From assembly GCF_010015445.1 (NCBI RefSeq), contig NC_053134.1, positions 6,912,636 to 6,976,635 of the forward strand: 64,000 nt of DNA. Direction: 5' to 3'. This document shows positions 1 to 12,334 of the stretch, piece after piece; within the stretch, counting starts at the first letter, position 1; each line of letters opens with the position of its first letter. The notes below the pieces were generated by a model. The model saw only the letters and a list, made by a program, of their open reading frames with translations, was not told where the DNA came from and did not search any database. The translations under genes were made by a program, and so were the position numbers. The DNA is from Perca fluviatilis. Lineage: Eukaryota > Chordata > Actinopteri > Perciformes > Percidae.

Positions 1-1029
1 GGGTCGAGCAGAGGTTCGTGTAGTCATTAAAAGCCTCTGTCCATCCAGCTGTAGCATCACGTGTGGTTCTGAGTGCTCCAAATGTCAATCGTGACACTGC
101 TGACATATCAAAGAAGCAGGCCATGGACAGTGTTTAACAGTGGGACAAATACATCTTTGTGCAGACAAACAAAAAAAGACAAAGATAGGAAACAACTGCT
201 TGACACACCTTAAATTGGATGTTTTTTCCTATTAAACAATTTTAGTATTTTACATGTAATCTTGCATGCATTTGTCATATTTTGATATATTGATGTCAAG
301 GTTATTTCACTTGTATGTCATTTTATCGGTTATATTATGACATATACATATCATCATAATGATGTAACACAATGGATAAAATAACCAGACAAGACTGCCT
401 GTTTTTTATTTCATACAATTCATATTTTGCAGATCAAAATATTTCATCACACTGATGCAAACTTCATGTTAATATTCAAAATGGCCATAAATCTGTCCTG
501 TTCATCATTGATTTGCAACTAGAGCTGACTTGATAAGTCAATTAATCAAGTAGCCATAGAGTACAAATGAATTGGCAACTGTTTTGACATTCTATTAATC
601 TTTCAGTTGTGTCATATATAGTTAACTGAATATGATGGAGGTTTGGACTGTTGGTCGGACAAAACAATCAATTTGAAGGCTTTCCATTTGGCTTTTCTTA
701 TTCTTTTACATTTTATAAGGGTTAATTGTTTAGACAAAACAAAGAACATCCTATAGTTGAAGTCCTATTTGCAAAACCTTGCCCATAAGTGCCCGATACA
801 TCCATAAAAGTTACGTTAAATCCTGGTATATATCAACATATCTCCCACCACTAATTCCAGCCAAGTTGCATTGCAATATTTTATATTTATCTTGGTACAG
901 CCATCAATCAATTGTGACATTAGTAATAGGGTATTTCAGTAGGGATGGTCGATTGCTTGATTAGGAGTCTAAAGGCTGTGAAGATGCAGGCTCACCATTA
1001 GGGCCCATGTCGATGTGGATACTGTTGAT

Positions 1030-1549
1030 CAGTGGTTCTCAAGCTTTTTTCAATAATCTACCCCCTTTGAACAGTTTTTTTAAGCCATGTACCCCCTAAC
1101 CAGCGCAAATCATTTTTGGTAGAAAAAGAAAAGTCTATATAAAGAGGAAGAATACAGCGATGTCAGCGATAGATTTACTAAACAACAGCCTTGGACCTGG
1201 AAAAAACATTAAAATGCTGATAGTAAAAGGCGACAAAAACGTAAAAATAAAACCGACAAAACCGACAAAAAAAAAAGATGGTAGAAAGAAGGAAGTAAGG
1301 CAAGAATAGGTGGAAAATAGTAATAAAAAACGCAGTAGAAAGAAGGAAGGCAACATTAGGGCGACAAAAGTGACAACAAATTCAATAAGTGACAAACTTC
1401 GAAAAAAGTGACAAAAACTTTGAAGAAAAAGACAGTAGAAGTAACTATAGCCTTGTAACTGAAAAACATTTTGCAAAAAATGTCATGTACCCCCTGCAGT
1501 CCTCCAAAGAACCCCTAGGGGTACATGTACCCCCATTTCAGAAACACTG
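1030..1549. mobile_element. hAT-type MITE, 520 bp
   Basis: The left end reads CAGTGGTTCTCAA and the right end finishes in AAACACTG, an imperfect terminal inverted repeat typical of hAT elements. The 8 bp on either side (ctgttgat at 1022-1029 and ctgtagat at 1550-1557) match at 7 of 8 positions, as expected for a hAT target-site duplication. The interior contains the paired phrase 'tgtaccccct' in both arms and an A-rich centre. No transposase is present, so it is non-autonomous. Confidence 0.75.
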
Positions 1550-1752
1550 CTGTAGATGACTAACTTTCTTGACAGTTGGATGCTCCAAATAATGTATAAA
1601 TTAACTGCTGACCAGCTGACTGTCCCAGATAGAAGAAGTGCCAGGAAAAACAACTTTCTGACTCATTTAAAGATTGGGTGTCCAGCTGCTTGACTTACTA
1701 ATTGAAGTAATGTCTTACAGACTAACTGGCGTGCTGACTAACTGGTTGGCAT

Positions 1753-1753
<1 letters not shown>

Positions 1754-1815
<62 letters not shown>
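1754..1815. repeat. (AC)n microsatellite
   Basis: A pure dinucleotide tract of 62 bp. Open frames over it on both strands are repeat translations, not genes. Confidence 0.98.
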
Positions 1816-1818
<3 letters not shown>

Positions 1819-2220
1819 TTCTGACTGTCATGAAGGCAGACGGGTGAGACGTCTAAGAATAGATAAAAGGAAGGACAGTATTCTGGGAACACACACAAAC
1901 ACACACAGACAAAGTGTGACGAATGCCTGGCAGATAAGTTGCATGTGCCTTACGCTGCCATAAACACATTACCACAAAAGCACGCAAACACACTGCCTTT
2001 GATGTTCAACGACATCATTTCTCAGCTCTTTCATATTGCCACATATGGTAATTCACGTGTTAGCACTGGCCACTTCAAAGCTATGTAAACTACCTTCATA
2101 CAAATCATCTCCCTTGACCGCCTAATGCCATTTCCTCCACGTGGCTCATCCCATGATGAGGAAAATTCACAGATTATCCATAGCTTTATCCAATAAGGCC
2201 AAAGGTCAAAACACCAACAC

Positions 2221-3700
2221 TAGGGTTGGGTATCGTTTTTTATTTTTTCGATTCCGGTGCTAAATCGATACTTTTAAAACGGTGCCGGTGCCTAAACGGT
2301 GCCTGAACCGGTACTTTTCAATAAAGTTAAAAAAAAAAAAAGAAGAAAAAAAATAAGGGTAGTAAACAACAGTCATTGACTTGTTTATTGCTAAGGCCAT
2401 GGTCAAAATTAAAGATTTAATAATAATGTAATAACAATAACTTATTTCACCAGTATATTGCTGTTGAACCCCAGATGGGAAAAGGGTATTTTACAATTAC
2501 TGTGAATGCACCACGAGGCTACCTGTTTTAAGTGAATGCACAGTCTGTGTTGTTTAATTCCGACAGTGGCAGCTGCAAGTGAATGCACCGTCTGTGTTGT
2601 TTAATTCCGAACAATGGCAGCTGCAAGTGAACGCACCGTCTGTGTCGTTTAATTCCAAGGGGGTAAGCTTCGCTTCAGAACTCGAACCTCCGATGGCGCC
2701 ATTTTGTTGCTACAAAGGTATCACCTCCTGTTAGCATTCCACTGACCACCTTTTTTTTTTTACGTCACTTGACTGCGAATAACTTTACATCTGAAACGTT
2801 TAAAGACTATTTGTCCATTGTTTAGTTCTAAAGAAACACGACAATGTATAAAAGGCTCCATTACCTTGTACCTCACGTTATGGCTTCGTAGCAAAAGTTT
2901 TTGTAAAAATAGGTTAACGATTGTGTCATAACCAAGTGACTTACTGTCGCACAGTAGAGGAATTACCGTATAGTACAGGAGACGCTTGCAGGCAGTTTCG
3001 ACTTACATTAGCTGTTTAGGTTTAATTGCTAATGTTAACTAGCATGTTAGTTAGCAATAATTAGCCTGTTCTTATGTTATTTCCTTACATATACCTACAC
3101 TCTCCGTCTCTGTAAGATTGGGAATGATTGAGATTTCTCTTGGCACAGCTACCAGAAGACTTCCAACTTTCAGACAGGTTGCTCACGTCACATTTACGTT
3201 GTCTCCGTCAGTTGGAGGCTGCGCAGTAAAGCAAGGTATCACCGGAAAAGTGCTTCTAATATCCTTCACTGGTCTCCGTCCAGAGCAACGGGGTCTATTG
3301 GTCCATTATATACTGTCTATGTTTAATTCCGACAACGGAAGCTGCGAGTGAACGCACCGTCTGTGTTGTTTAATTCCGACCATATAAACATACTGTATAT
3401 CTATGAATTGCGACAACGGCAGCTACTGCGCTGCAGAGCAGACTGTTACATCCCGCTGTTGAAGTCCTCCACAGTGAAATACAGTCAGACTTTACACTGT
3501 TTAACGTTAGCTGTCAGCATTTTACCGCTGTTTAATCCAGCTGCTAGCTAAAGGTAGGCTAACGTTACATGCTGTCAGGTGTAGTGTAAAGTCAAGCACC
3601 GAAATGAGGCACCGAAACTTTCGTTCTTATTCGGTCTCGTTACTACCGTTTACGTCGGCACCGGTTCCCTATTGGAACCGAGTTTCGGTACCCAACCCTA
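2221..3700. mobile_element. Non-autonomous hAT element, 1480 bp
   Basis: The ends are TAGGGTTGGGTA on the left and its exact complement TACCCAACCCTA on the right. The element is flanked by a perfect 8-bp direct repeat, accaacac (2213-2220 and 3701-3708), the length hAT transposases make. Both subterminal regions are rich in CGGTACC/ACCGGT-like motifs. The interior has several copies of a roughly 60-bp unit containing 'tttaattccga' and 'gcaccgtctgtgt' (about 2520-2660 and 3320-3380). No transposase frame is visible, so mobility would depend on a source element elsewhere. Confidence 0.85.
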
Positions 3701-3719
3701 ACCAACACCACCAACACCA

Positions 3720-4135
3720 TAGTCTATATCCACGACGTTCCACTTCCGGGATTGCTCGGTACCGCAGGAAATTCCACCAGATCTTTTCGCTGATGTCCGT
3801 TTCCTTCTGCTTTCTTTGTGTTGTAATTTTAAATGGGTAACTGCTCCTCAGAGCTCTGCAGGGTAAAGTGAGACAGCCAGATAGGCGTTCTGTTCAATCT
3901 GAGTTTTGTGTTGCACGACTAAAACAACTTTTGAACGTACACGTTCCACCAAAACAAGTTCCTTCCCGAGGCTGTTTTGCAGCGGCTCCGTGCGGAGCTT
4001 AGCACCGCCCATGACGATTGTGTGATTGGTTTAAAGAAATGCCAATGAACCTGAGCACGTTTTTCTCCCATCCCAGAATGCTAACCAGGCCCTCCTCTGC
4101 AGCGCTGTGGAGGAAGGTCTGGCAAAGCGAGACTA
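3720..4135 (+). mobile_element. MITE, TAGTCT...AGACTA family, copy 1
   Basis: About 416 bp bounded by TAGTCT and AGACTA. The same sequence occurs in the opposite orientation at 24195-24639 (creb3l2 intron 5), which defines the ends. It contains the inverted phrase CCTCC-T-C-GCAGCGCTGTGGAGG near one end. It sits directly beside the hAT element at 2221-3700. The superfamily is not certain from sequence alone. Confidence 0.65.
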
Positions 4136-4685
4136 CCAACACGAAGACATGGTGGCATGTAACCGACACTCCTGTGTGCCCCTGTGTGTTATGTATGGAA
4201 GAGAAGTGCAGGGAAAAGACACAGACAGACAGATTTATGACATAATTAAAAAGGTACCAGACTACATACATACATACAATTAATGTGGAGGAATAAAAAT
4301 TAAGCCAAAATCTCATTTCCATTATAGTCCAGAATAGTCTATTCTCTCGAACAGTGTAACAAAACTCCATAAAAAAATAAATGAAGGTGCACTTTTTCAT
4401 TAATAGTAAAATGTTCTTCTTGTATTTAGCCAAAATACATTTGTATAAACAATAGCAAACAATGGCTGCAGTTACATGAGCCAAATGTTCTCTTTCCAAA
4501 TGTAATTAATCCTACTGGGGATTTCCAATGAAGCCATGCACAGTACATGAGCACTGAATAAACTGACTGGGAAATGCTGCAGGAGCAGAGGGGGACATGG
4601 GTGGAAAATATTCTTTCAATATTTTTCTTCTTATCCAAAGTGTAAATTTCCTATTCCAGAGCTTCTCTCCCCAGGATCTTCGTAA

Positions 4686-4995
4686 AAGGAATAGTTCGAG
4701 ATTTTTGGGAACAGTCCAATTGCCGTCACTGTGAGAAAAGAAATAGTCCAGTACATAACCCCCTGTAAAACCACAACCACAAACCACTGATTAAACAAAT
4801 ACAGCTTGTGAATTTGTGAGCTTCAGAGGTGTTGGTGGGCTGATTTTTATTTATTTTTGGACAGAGCCAGGCTAGCGGTTTCCCCCGTGTTTCCAATCTT
4901 TATGCTAAGCTAAGATGACTTGGTTGCTGGCTGTGGCTTCACATCTATCGTACAGCGGCATCTATCTCTTCATCTAACTCTCTGCAAGAAAGTCA
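4686..4995. mobile_element. Hairpin MITE (TTCTCATCTAACTCTC family), truncated copy
   Basis: It begins AAAGGAATAGTTCGAG and ends in the phrase CTTCATCTAACTCTCTGCAAGAAAG, shared with the better copy at about 12335-12799. The phrase 'tatgctaagctaag' is common to both. It is a very widespread teleost repeat type. Only one arm is well kept here. Confidence 0.55.
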
Positions 4996-6088
4996 GTTAT
5001 TTTGAGGTGCAGTTTGCTGCTCGACTGCACACATTCAAACAGGTCCAACAGCTGTTACAACAGCTTTAAGAGCAACCGGACAAATGTAGTCCAGACTAAA
5101 ACAGAAGTCGTTTTGCAGAGCACCAAGGCTCAGTGACTCATCAGTGACCATCATACAGAAAAAAACTAAACCGAAATGTCTGAAGGATAGCTAACAGCGT
5201 CCCCACATGTCAAATATAAAAGGTTTATCTTTTGCAAACATTAATATTAGACTTGTTTAGAATACTTCAGTCAGTGTTCACCAGAATAAACTAAAAGATG
5301 TAAGTGTTTCTGCAGCTGAAGATTGATCAGCGCACCTCTAAACATCCCCAAACGTCTCACTCATCTCTTGAATTTGTGCTGAATAAATAATGAAACGTCA
5401 TGACTTCATGCTGAAACTCTGCAGCACATATTATGAGAGTCACAAGATAATAGAACATATCTGTGGGTTGTACAAAATTCTTCATCTAATGTCAGCCTTT
5501 ACTCCAGAGTGCATAAATTAGAAAAGGGTTCCGACATGATGCACAATGTACCAAATCCATCCCTTCACCAGTGTACTGCTGTTTTTTTTTTGACTGAGGC
5601 AACAGATGTATCAGAACAAACTACTCGTGCGGTTCTAAATTGGACAGGGCCAACCAGCTGTGGCACTCCCCATGATGCACAATCTCCTGGAAACCTCACC
5701 TAACCCAAGACGGTTTCCCCCGGGGAAAACACAGAGAGGAAGAGAGCCTCTATAAATGACAATAAAAGGGAAAGAGTGGTGAGACTTCCCTTGGTAATGT
5801 ACGTGCCTTACAGTACGTGTAGCTCAAGTGGGCGTTTAAAAGAATATGATAAGATTTAAAAAAAATGAATATAATGATGCGGACAAATTATCATCTGTCA
5901 AATGGATTGTAATAGGATTATACTGTCCCATCCCTTTTTCAAATGCGATGAATTTCCTTCCCAAATCGGTCAGTTTATTCTGTTTTAATGTGTTTACACA
6001 ATGCATATTTAATCTCATTGCACTCATGAAATGCTATATGCAAAACTAATATGAGCCCTTCTTTTCACATGTTTTAGTGAGCACAGAT

Positions 6089-6479
6089 TAGGGTTGGACG
6101 ATTAATCGAAAATGTATAGACATCGAAATTCTGACGCTGTTATCGACGTATTTTTCCCATGACGATAATTCCAATAATTTTTATGAAACTGAAATGTGAC
6201 TTTTTTCACAAGACATTTTCATTTCAAGCAATGTGTGCTTTCATTTCAATGTTATACATTTTCAATAAATAGCCATAATAGTTCCAGCTTTGTGTGTTTC
6301 CTTCAATTATTTTAGAAATCACAAAAATAAGCACTTTTTTATTAGAAAAATATCTCACCTTCAATATTTGAGCCTATTTACAGTACAAACCTTGCCAATG
6401 TAAAAAAAAACGAATCACAAAAAAGTTAAAATGTGCAATTAATCGTGATTTGGATTTTAGGTCATATCATGCAGCCCTA
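6089..6479. mobile_element. hAT-type MITE, 391 bp
   Basis: Ends are TAGGGTTGGACGATTAATCG on the left and GCAGCCCTA on the right. The flanking 8 bp (gcacagat at 6081-6088, gtacagat at 6480-6487) agree at 7 of 8 positions, fitting a hAT target duplication. There is no coding capacity. The subterminal ATTAATCG occurs in inverted form near the right end. Confidence 0.7.
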
Positions 6480-6835
6480 GTACAGATTTATTTTTCAAAT
6501 GAAGGTAAATGGATAAAGATGTAGAGTGAAAACTAAAGTATGAAAAACAACCAGGCAGGTATATGACCTTATCGCCATATTACTCTTAGGATGAGTCAAA
6601 AATCAACAAATATTCAATTGCTGACATGGATTTTGGAGATTCTAGATGCACAAACTGTTGCTTTACTTTGCCAGTTCCCCAAACAAGTCATTCAGACACA
6701 AACAAGTTCAAATGATTGATTTGACCTCCAAATGCAGATCATTTTGGTCGACACACATTCACAGTCAGAGCCACAGACAAGCAATGACAGATGCCACACA
6801 TTCCTGACAGTGACATTTGTGTTTGTTTGTGTGTT

Positions 6836-6840
<5 letters not shown>

Positions 6841-6922
<82 letters not shown>
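6841..6922. repeat. (GT)n microsatellite
   Basis: An 82-bp pure GT tract in dgki intron 1. It accounts for the open frames that overlap it on both strands. Confidence 0.98.
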
Positions 6923-6925
<3 letters not shown>

Positions 6926-7496
6926 GTCTCTGGCCAGTTTTCATCACTATCAACAGCAGCTGCCAGTCACACCAGGGTGTCAGGCTGCTGCTGGCATTTA
7001 CACATACACACTCATATACACACACACGCACGCACAATGCCCAAAAATCAATACTGTTTCTCCTCCCCTTACCCCACTTCCCCTCTGCACATGCTACAAC
7101 ACCACAGGGATATGCAAACGCATTGTTGCATATGCAAAATTGTCTTGATCCCGTACTGACATGAGCTTAAATGCTGCTGTGTATGATATCAATACCATGT
7201 TGAGGCTGTTACCAGACAATAATGTGGCCAGCCTGGACAAGCTAGCATACCCCAGACCGTGTGTAGCTATATAAGAATTTAGCTTTGAAAATTAGCAAAA
7301 CATAACCTCTAATATAATCCCTCACTCTCTTTGTGTCCTGTCCTGTTTGTGTTTATACGCTTTAGCTAGCCTAAATGACATTCTGACATTATTTAAAATA
7401 ATCATGAGGGCTAGCAACATTCATAACAAATACAAACACCAAAATATCTCATTTGACCAGTATCCTGTTCAAGCATCCTCCCAGCTCCCCACTCAC

Positions 7497-7714
7497 CGAT
7501 AGGAGGTCTGTTTTCTGAACGCCAGTCCTCTTAATTTCTCTTCCAGTGTCTCCTGCTCCATGTCGGGCAGACTGCTGAACGTATCGCTGCAGCAGCCAGT
7601 TTCTTCCGAGCCGGCTCCGGACTCCGAGTCACCCCCGTCGGCTCCAAGAGGTGCCAGGCGCCCGCTAAAGCCCCCTGCAGCCAGGCTAGTTCGATCCTTC
7701 ACTTGGGGGTCCAT
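7497..7714 (-). CDS. dgki: dgki exon 1: diacylglycerol kinase iota, N-terminus
   Basis: First coding exon of a type IV diacylglycerol kinase, the enzyme family that phosphorylates diacylglycerol to phosphatidic acid and so ends DAG signalling. The translation runs 72 codons from MDPQVKDRTS, through a low-complexity acidic/Ser-Gly stretch, to LEEKLRGLAFRKQTSYR. From family knowledge, human DGKI has LEEKLRNLTFRKQVSYR at the same place. The exon ends CAGACCTCCTATCG|gtgagt, a consensus donor in phase 2. The start is the only in-frame ATG; the frame stays open upstream, but only non-ATG codons occur there. The Kozak context is good (A at -3, G at +4). The C1 domains, catalytic domain, ankyrin repeats and PDZ ligand lie off the left edge. 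Orthology is supported by creb3l2 being next door, as in human 7q33. Confidence 0.9.
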
Positions 7715-8100
7715 GCTGGTCGGTCCTTGCTGTCTCGCCCCGCTCTGGACCCCCCCTCTCTCTCCCGGCTTGTGAGGGGGCACAGGTGCCGGTGGTGGAG
7801 AGGAAGATTGAACGGTTTTGGGGGGAGTAAATACGACAGCGTTAACGTTTCTGAGCGACTTGAGCGTTGTGATTTCTGACCGTTGACCGCTTTTATATAT
7901 TACAGCCAGGCACGGCAGCACGCGCAGCCGCCTGGACAACAGACCGAACTGCACTCACGAGCTCCAAACCAACTGGAAGCGACCTACGTCAAGCTAACAA
8001 CGTCAGGCAGGAGGGGCAGCGTCTTAACCTTCAAAATAAAGCTTTTCCCCAAATTACTCCATTTAACTACTAGAAGACAGACAGAGCGAAAATAATGTAT
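7715..8100 (-). promoter_or_regulatory. dgki: dgki 5' UTR and probable promoter
   Basis: This is the G+C-richer sequence immediately 5' of the dgki start codon. Two TGACGT half-sites of the CRE type are present on the minus strand: TGACGTA at 7985-7991 and TGACGTT at 7999-8005. No TATA box was found close by. The transcription start cannot be fixed without cDNA evidence, so the limits are approximate. Confidence 0.4.
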
Positions 8101-8188
8101 ATGCCTACATGTGTACTGGTATCTACTGGTTAAAAAGGGTTATGTCTGAAAATAATAATTTTCATGACATAAAAGCAGTTATCCATTG

Positions 8189-8228
8189 CTATCTATCTAT
8201 CTATCTGTCTGTCTGTCTGTCTATCTAT
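8189..8228. repeat. (CTAT/CTGT)n microsatellite
   Basis: Tetranucleotide repeat that changes from ATCT units to GTCT units and back, about 40 bp. Confidence 0.95.
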
Positions 8229-9149
8229 ATTATGACATACGTTTTTATTTTATTTTAGATATTTGTTAGATTCGTTCGGGAGCTAGTCATCTAAGAATTT
8301 CACTATACTGTGTATATTTTTTTTTATATGATATAGTATCTATATTGGGCATCAGTTTATTTGTATTTCATGAATGTTTACACTTTATTCATCTGCTTAT
8401 CTTATGTCAACACAAAATTATGATGAATAAGAAATCACTTCATCATTTTATCATTCTTTAACGTCCCCACTGATATAATTTGTGCACAAATGTTATTTAA
8501 ACATTCTCTAATTTGATAACTACATATCTTTTCTACACAGTCAAAAATACAGGTTTACAAAAGGTTGAGTTACAACTAAAGACTTTGGATTTATTTTGTG
8601 AGAATTTCTTTTGCAAAATCTTTCAGATCAGAATTTGATCCAATAAATAAGTGATTTAATTATGTCTAAAATCAATCAAAAACGATTTTCCATAATGTCA
8701 AGCCAGTAAACTCTTCGAAATGCATTATGCTGTATAAATATAGTAGATTTATTGGTAATCAGTGCTTTCTGATCACGATGGGTGCACTATTAGTTATCTT
8801 AAAAAGGCTTTTATTTTTCAAATAGATGACCGGAAGTCGGGTATTTGATCCTTTGTGTGACATGACAGGTTTTAAAAACTGCAAAAGCACGATCTGCTGT
8901 GAGGGCGGCGACAATTAACACGTCGAGTGTGTGCGGACTACAACTAACTGCAGCACCCATCCATCTATAAGCTTATCCGTCTGTGTCCGTCCATCCATCC
9001 ATCTGGCCCATGGGATGAGCAGCATGGCATTGTGGGATATTCCCTCACCTCCTCCTTTCTGCAGCATCATCAGTCAGAAAGTAGGGCAGAGGGTGAACGT
9101 ACACGCACAAACACATGCATCCTCTCAGTATCTCACTCTCACACACTAA

Positions 9150-9150
<1 letters not shown>

Positions 9151-9194
<44 letters not shown>
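9151..9194. repeat. (CA)n microsatellite
   Basis: A 44-bp pure CA tract. Confidence 0.97.
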
Positions 9195-9196
<2 letters not shown>

Positions 9197-9561
9197 CTGC
9201 GTTGTGATGATAGTATTCTCACATTGCCTTTCATTAAGTGTGAGCTCATTCTTTGCAGCAGCAGTAGGTCTTCCTGTCAAACATCAGGACACATCTGTCC
9301 TCCTGCTCCACTTCACTGCACTGAGCCATCTGTTTTATAAAGTCATCACTGACCTGAGATGAATTGTTTGACCTTCACATACCTTTTTCTGCGGGGAGCA
9401 TCTGTAATCTCTGCATTTATCAACCATGAGTAATTTAACAAAGCACACATTTCAAATGACAGGCTTGGATGCAGTCATTCTAGTTGTCATAACTTCACTT
9501 TGGTTGAATGTATTTATCATTGTTACAACCCTTTTGGTCAACATCATTTTGACTTAATATG

Positions 9562-9772
9562 TCAACATTTGGACTTTGTATCTCATATTTTTGACTAAAT
9601 AAATCAACATTTGGACTTTGTATCTCATATTTTTGACTAAATAAATCAACATTTTGACTTTGTATCTCATAATTCTGACCCACTAAATCAACATTTTGAT
9701 TTTGTATCTCATATTTCTGACTGAACAAGTCAACAGTTTGACTTTGTATCTCTTAATGTTGTCTTAGTAATT
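9562..9772. repeat. 42-bp tandem minisatellite, five units
   Basis: The core 'tcaaca..tt.gactttgtatctc' starts at 9562, 9604, 9646, 9688 and 9730, an exact 42-bp spacing. Because 42 is a multiple of three, the minus strand stays open and reads as a 14-residue peptide repeat of the form YEIQSPNVDLFSQK. There is no sign of splice sites or similarity to a known protein, so I treat it as a repeat and not a gene. Confidence 0.85.
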
Positions 9773-10619
9773 AAAATATTTAATTTAGCATCTCATCATT
9801 TTGACTTATAGCTCATAATTGTGAGGCAGAAATGTGCTTCAATTGACCTCTCCAGAAGAGGAAGGAGGGTCAAGAAAAAAAAACACCATTTAAGAAAAAG
9901 AAGAAAAAGCCATCTTTAAATTTGATGAGACCAGACTCTCATATATGTTCACAAAGACAGAACACAATGCAACTTTTTCTATACGCCCCTATTAAAAGAT
10001 TTTTTCATGTCTTAACTAACTAGGTGTTTGCATGAAAACTCCTGCAATCCTGTGAAATCAGATCACAGCTCCGTGATACAAATGTTTCATCACACAGTTT
10101 AGGAAGCCTGTTCTGTTATCGATTTTATTACAAACACGAAGCACCATAACTGGAGCGGTAATGGAATGTATTGTTGCTGCGTTACTATGAGACTGGACTG
10201 TTATGAAGTTGTGGGACTGTGTATTGTCTGTATCTGTCTTGGTACTGTCCTGTCCTGGTACTTGGTAGAGCAATTCGCACAACTAATTATGAGGCGCTGC
10301 TGCTGATCTATTTCAGGAACCTTGTCATGATGGAGGAGATATAAACTCCTCTGTAGGCCATTGTGTTAACCCTGAGACGCCTGTCTGTCCTAATGGAGTT
10401 TTGGCCTTAACTTAATTTAAAGTTGCACAGAAACTGCTTTGAAGCTAGCAACAACTATTTATCATCCGCTGAAGTAAACATTATATTTTAAGCAGTTGCT
10501 GCACTTATTTTGCACGTTTCTACTTAATGTAAAAAAGTAACTGTTTGCATTTAAAATAACTATAAAGAAACCAGCTCTTATGGAAACAATAAAACGAGTC
10601 TGCAGCCATGCTAGTAGCT

Positions 10620-10870
10620 TTACAAGGCTGTACTTAAAACATGTCAGTGCTTCGAGCTAAATGCTAATATGCTCACAATGACAACGCTAACATGTTGATG
10701 TTTTGGAGGTATAATGTTTACCATGTTCACCATCTTGGTTTAGCATGCTAGCATGCTAACATTGGCTAATTAGCACTGAATACAAAGTACAGCTGAGGCT
10801 GAATATCATTAGTTTTGCAGGTATTTGGTCATAAACCAAATGTTGACCTGATGATGACGCTAGAGATAAA
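10620..10870. repeat. Teleost interspersed repeat (GCTAACATG / GTATTTGGTCATAAA type)
   Basis: Contains 'catgctagcatgctaacattgg', 'gtatttggtcataaa' and 'gttgacctgatgatg'. The same phrases recur at 31195-31490 and 43060-43130 in this window. It is a dispersed family seen in many teleosts. No coding capacity. Confidence 0.6.
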
Positions 10871-11127
10871 GTTCTTATAATATATATACGTAATATTTCA
10901 CTGTAAGCAAAAACATGACATCATGCACCGTTGTTATACCAAGATGTTTGTGCCTTGTCGCTCACCATTGTATTACCATTATATTACTTACCATGGCAAG
11001 TCTAATGGCATTATTATTTGTCCAATATGTAGGCCTAATACCAAAGGATCATGGTACTTTTTACAGTATCCCCAGCTCAAAAAATACTATAACAGCTTGT
11101 TTTTCTTGGCTTTCTGTCTTTTCTAAT

Positions 11128-11292
11128 CAGGGGCGTCGGACTGGAGGGAAAAAGGGGACTTAGTACCCAGGGCCCTCATGTGAGGAGGGCCCAAAAAGAT
11201 GGTAGAATGAATAGCTGTGGATGCGGGGAGGGGCCCATAGAAAATGCCTTTCTACAGGGCCCAGAATTTTGTTGAATTTTGCTACGCCCCTG
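11128..11292. mobile_element. hAT-type MITE, 165 bp
   Basis: Ends CAGGGGCGTCGGACTGG and GCTACGCCCCTG form an inverted repeat. The flanks tttctaat (11120-11127) and tctctaat (11293-11300) match at 7 of 8 positions, the hAT signature. The interior has the 'agggccc' runs typical of this family, and a related larger remnant occurs at 16540-17460. Confidence 0.7.
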
Positions 11293-12334
11293 TCTCTAAT
11301 ATTAACAATTGACCATAAACACAACACACACAATCACAGAAAATACACTTTTACTAAGGAAAATACTATATTCATTTGAAAGCAAAAAGACAGGAGTGGC
11401 TTTACAAAGAAGCAACATGGAAAATAAATCTGATTTGGGAGAAGAAAAACTCTCCACTGGCTGCTAGTTTAAACTAGAAGAGAATTTTCCATAAAAATGT
11501 TAGAATAAAATCAATATCTTGTGTTTCCTATGATCTCTACTGTTTATAGACTCAGCAGTGAGTGAAGAAAGTTGCTGTGGCTTGGAGCAAAGACTATCAT
11601 CAATGCGTCCTTACATACAGATTTAACAATAAATCTTTGACAATCTAGCCACTGATTTATCTACAAAGCTTAAAATATGAGACCAGGATATACAAATATT
11701 GTTTTATAGTCTCTAAACAGCACTGGGATCTATTTCTGTTGACACTTTGACTCATCCTCACAGTGTGAGTCACAATTTCTTATGTCTCTGGGCTTAATTT
11801 ACTTAATACTATTTAATTATTAACAAATGTGTTTGTATTTACAACATGGATGCACAGACCTGGAACACAAGAGGTCTGTAACATACATGAAATAACATGT
11901 TTCAATAAAGCTCAGAAATGTAAGAATCCATCCGTTATACACTTGAAGTAGACAAGTGAGACTTTTAAAGCCATGACCTGTAATTAACAAAGTAAACCCA
12001 ACAGAAAGTCAGGACAAACTGTGAAGCTACATTTATAATTTATCAACAACATTGCATCCAAAATAAACTCTGAATGAATTATGGATTGGTTTATAAACTA
12101 CAGATCCCAGACATATTTAGACTTGCTTATTTATTAACAACTTATATTTACAAAAATAGATACTTTTTTTCATGTCGGGGAAAAGTTATTTGGCAAATGC
12201 TGAAAAATAGCAAATAAAGACTCTTGGAACTGACAGTAAAAGTGATTAAGGCAAAAGCATCGCAGGATTAAAGGCCAAATACAGTTAGTGCAGAAAGTTC
12301 ATTCTGTGGTTACATCACACTTTTTTTAAGACAA

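Larger units (their letters stand above)
1..7496 (-). other. dgki: dgki intron 1 (partial)
   Basis: This stretch lies downstream of the dgki exon 1 splice donor on the minus strand and contains no exon that I can recognise. It should be the 5' part of a large first intron, which is usual for this gene. It holds several mobile elements, listed separately, and two long GT/CA tracts. The stretches 1-1029, 4996-6080 and 6930-7490 show only AT-rich unique-looking DNA. Exon 2 is not in the window as far as I can see. Confidence 0.75.
8101..11300. other. Intergenic region between dgki and creb3l2
   Basis: No coding exon was found. Contents: a tetranucleotide repeat, a CA tract, a 42-bp tandem repeat (9562-9772), a copy of a widespread teleost repeat (10620-10870) and a small hAT MITE. 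The rest is AT-rich. The creb3l2 mRNA may end somewhere near the low end of 11300-13000, so the border is approximate. Confidence 0.6.

Noticed and set aside
1135..1476. 113-codon minus-strand frame rich in Phe, Leu and Ser
   Set aside because: It lies wholly inside the hAT MITE at 1030-1549 and is the translation of an A-rich interior; no family similarity.
7560..7775. 71-codon plus-strand frame opposite dgki exon 1
   Set aside because: Antisense shadow of a real, conserved exon; Pro/Arg-rich composition follows from the G+C-rich coding strand.
7715..7954. N-terminal extension of dgki in the same frame
   Set aside because: The frame is open but has no ATG; the extension would need a GTG start. 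MDPQVKDRTS has the only ATG and a good Kozak context.
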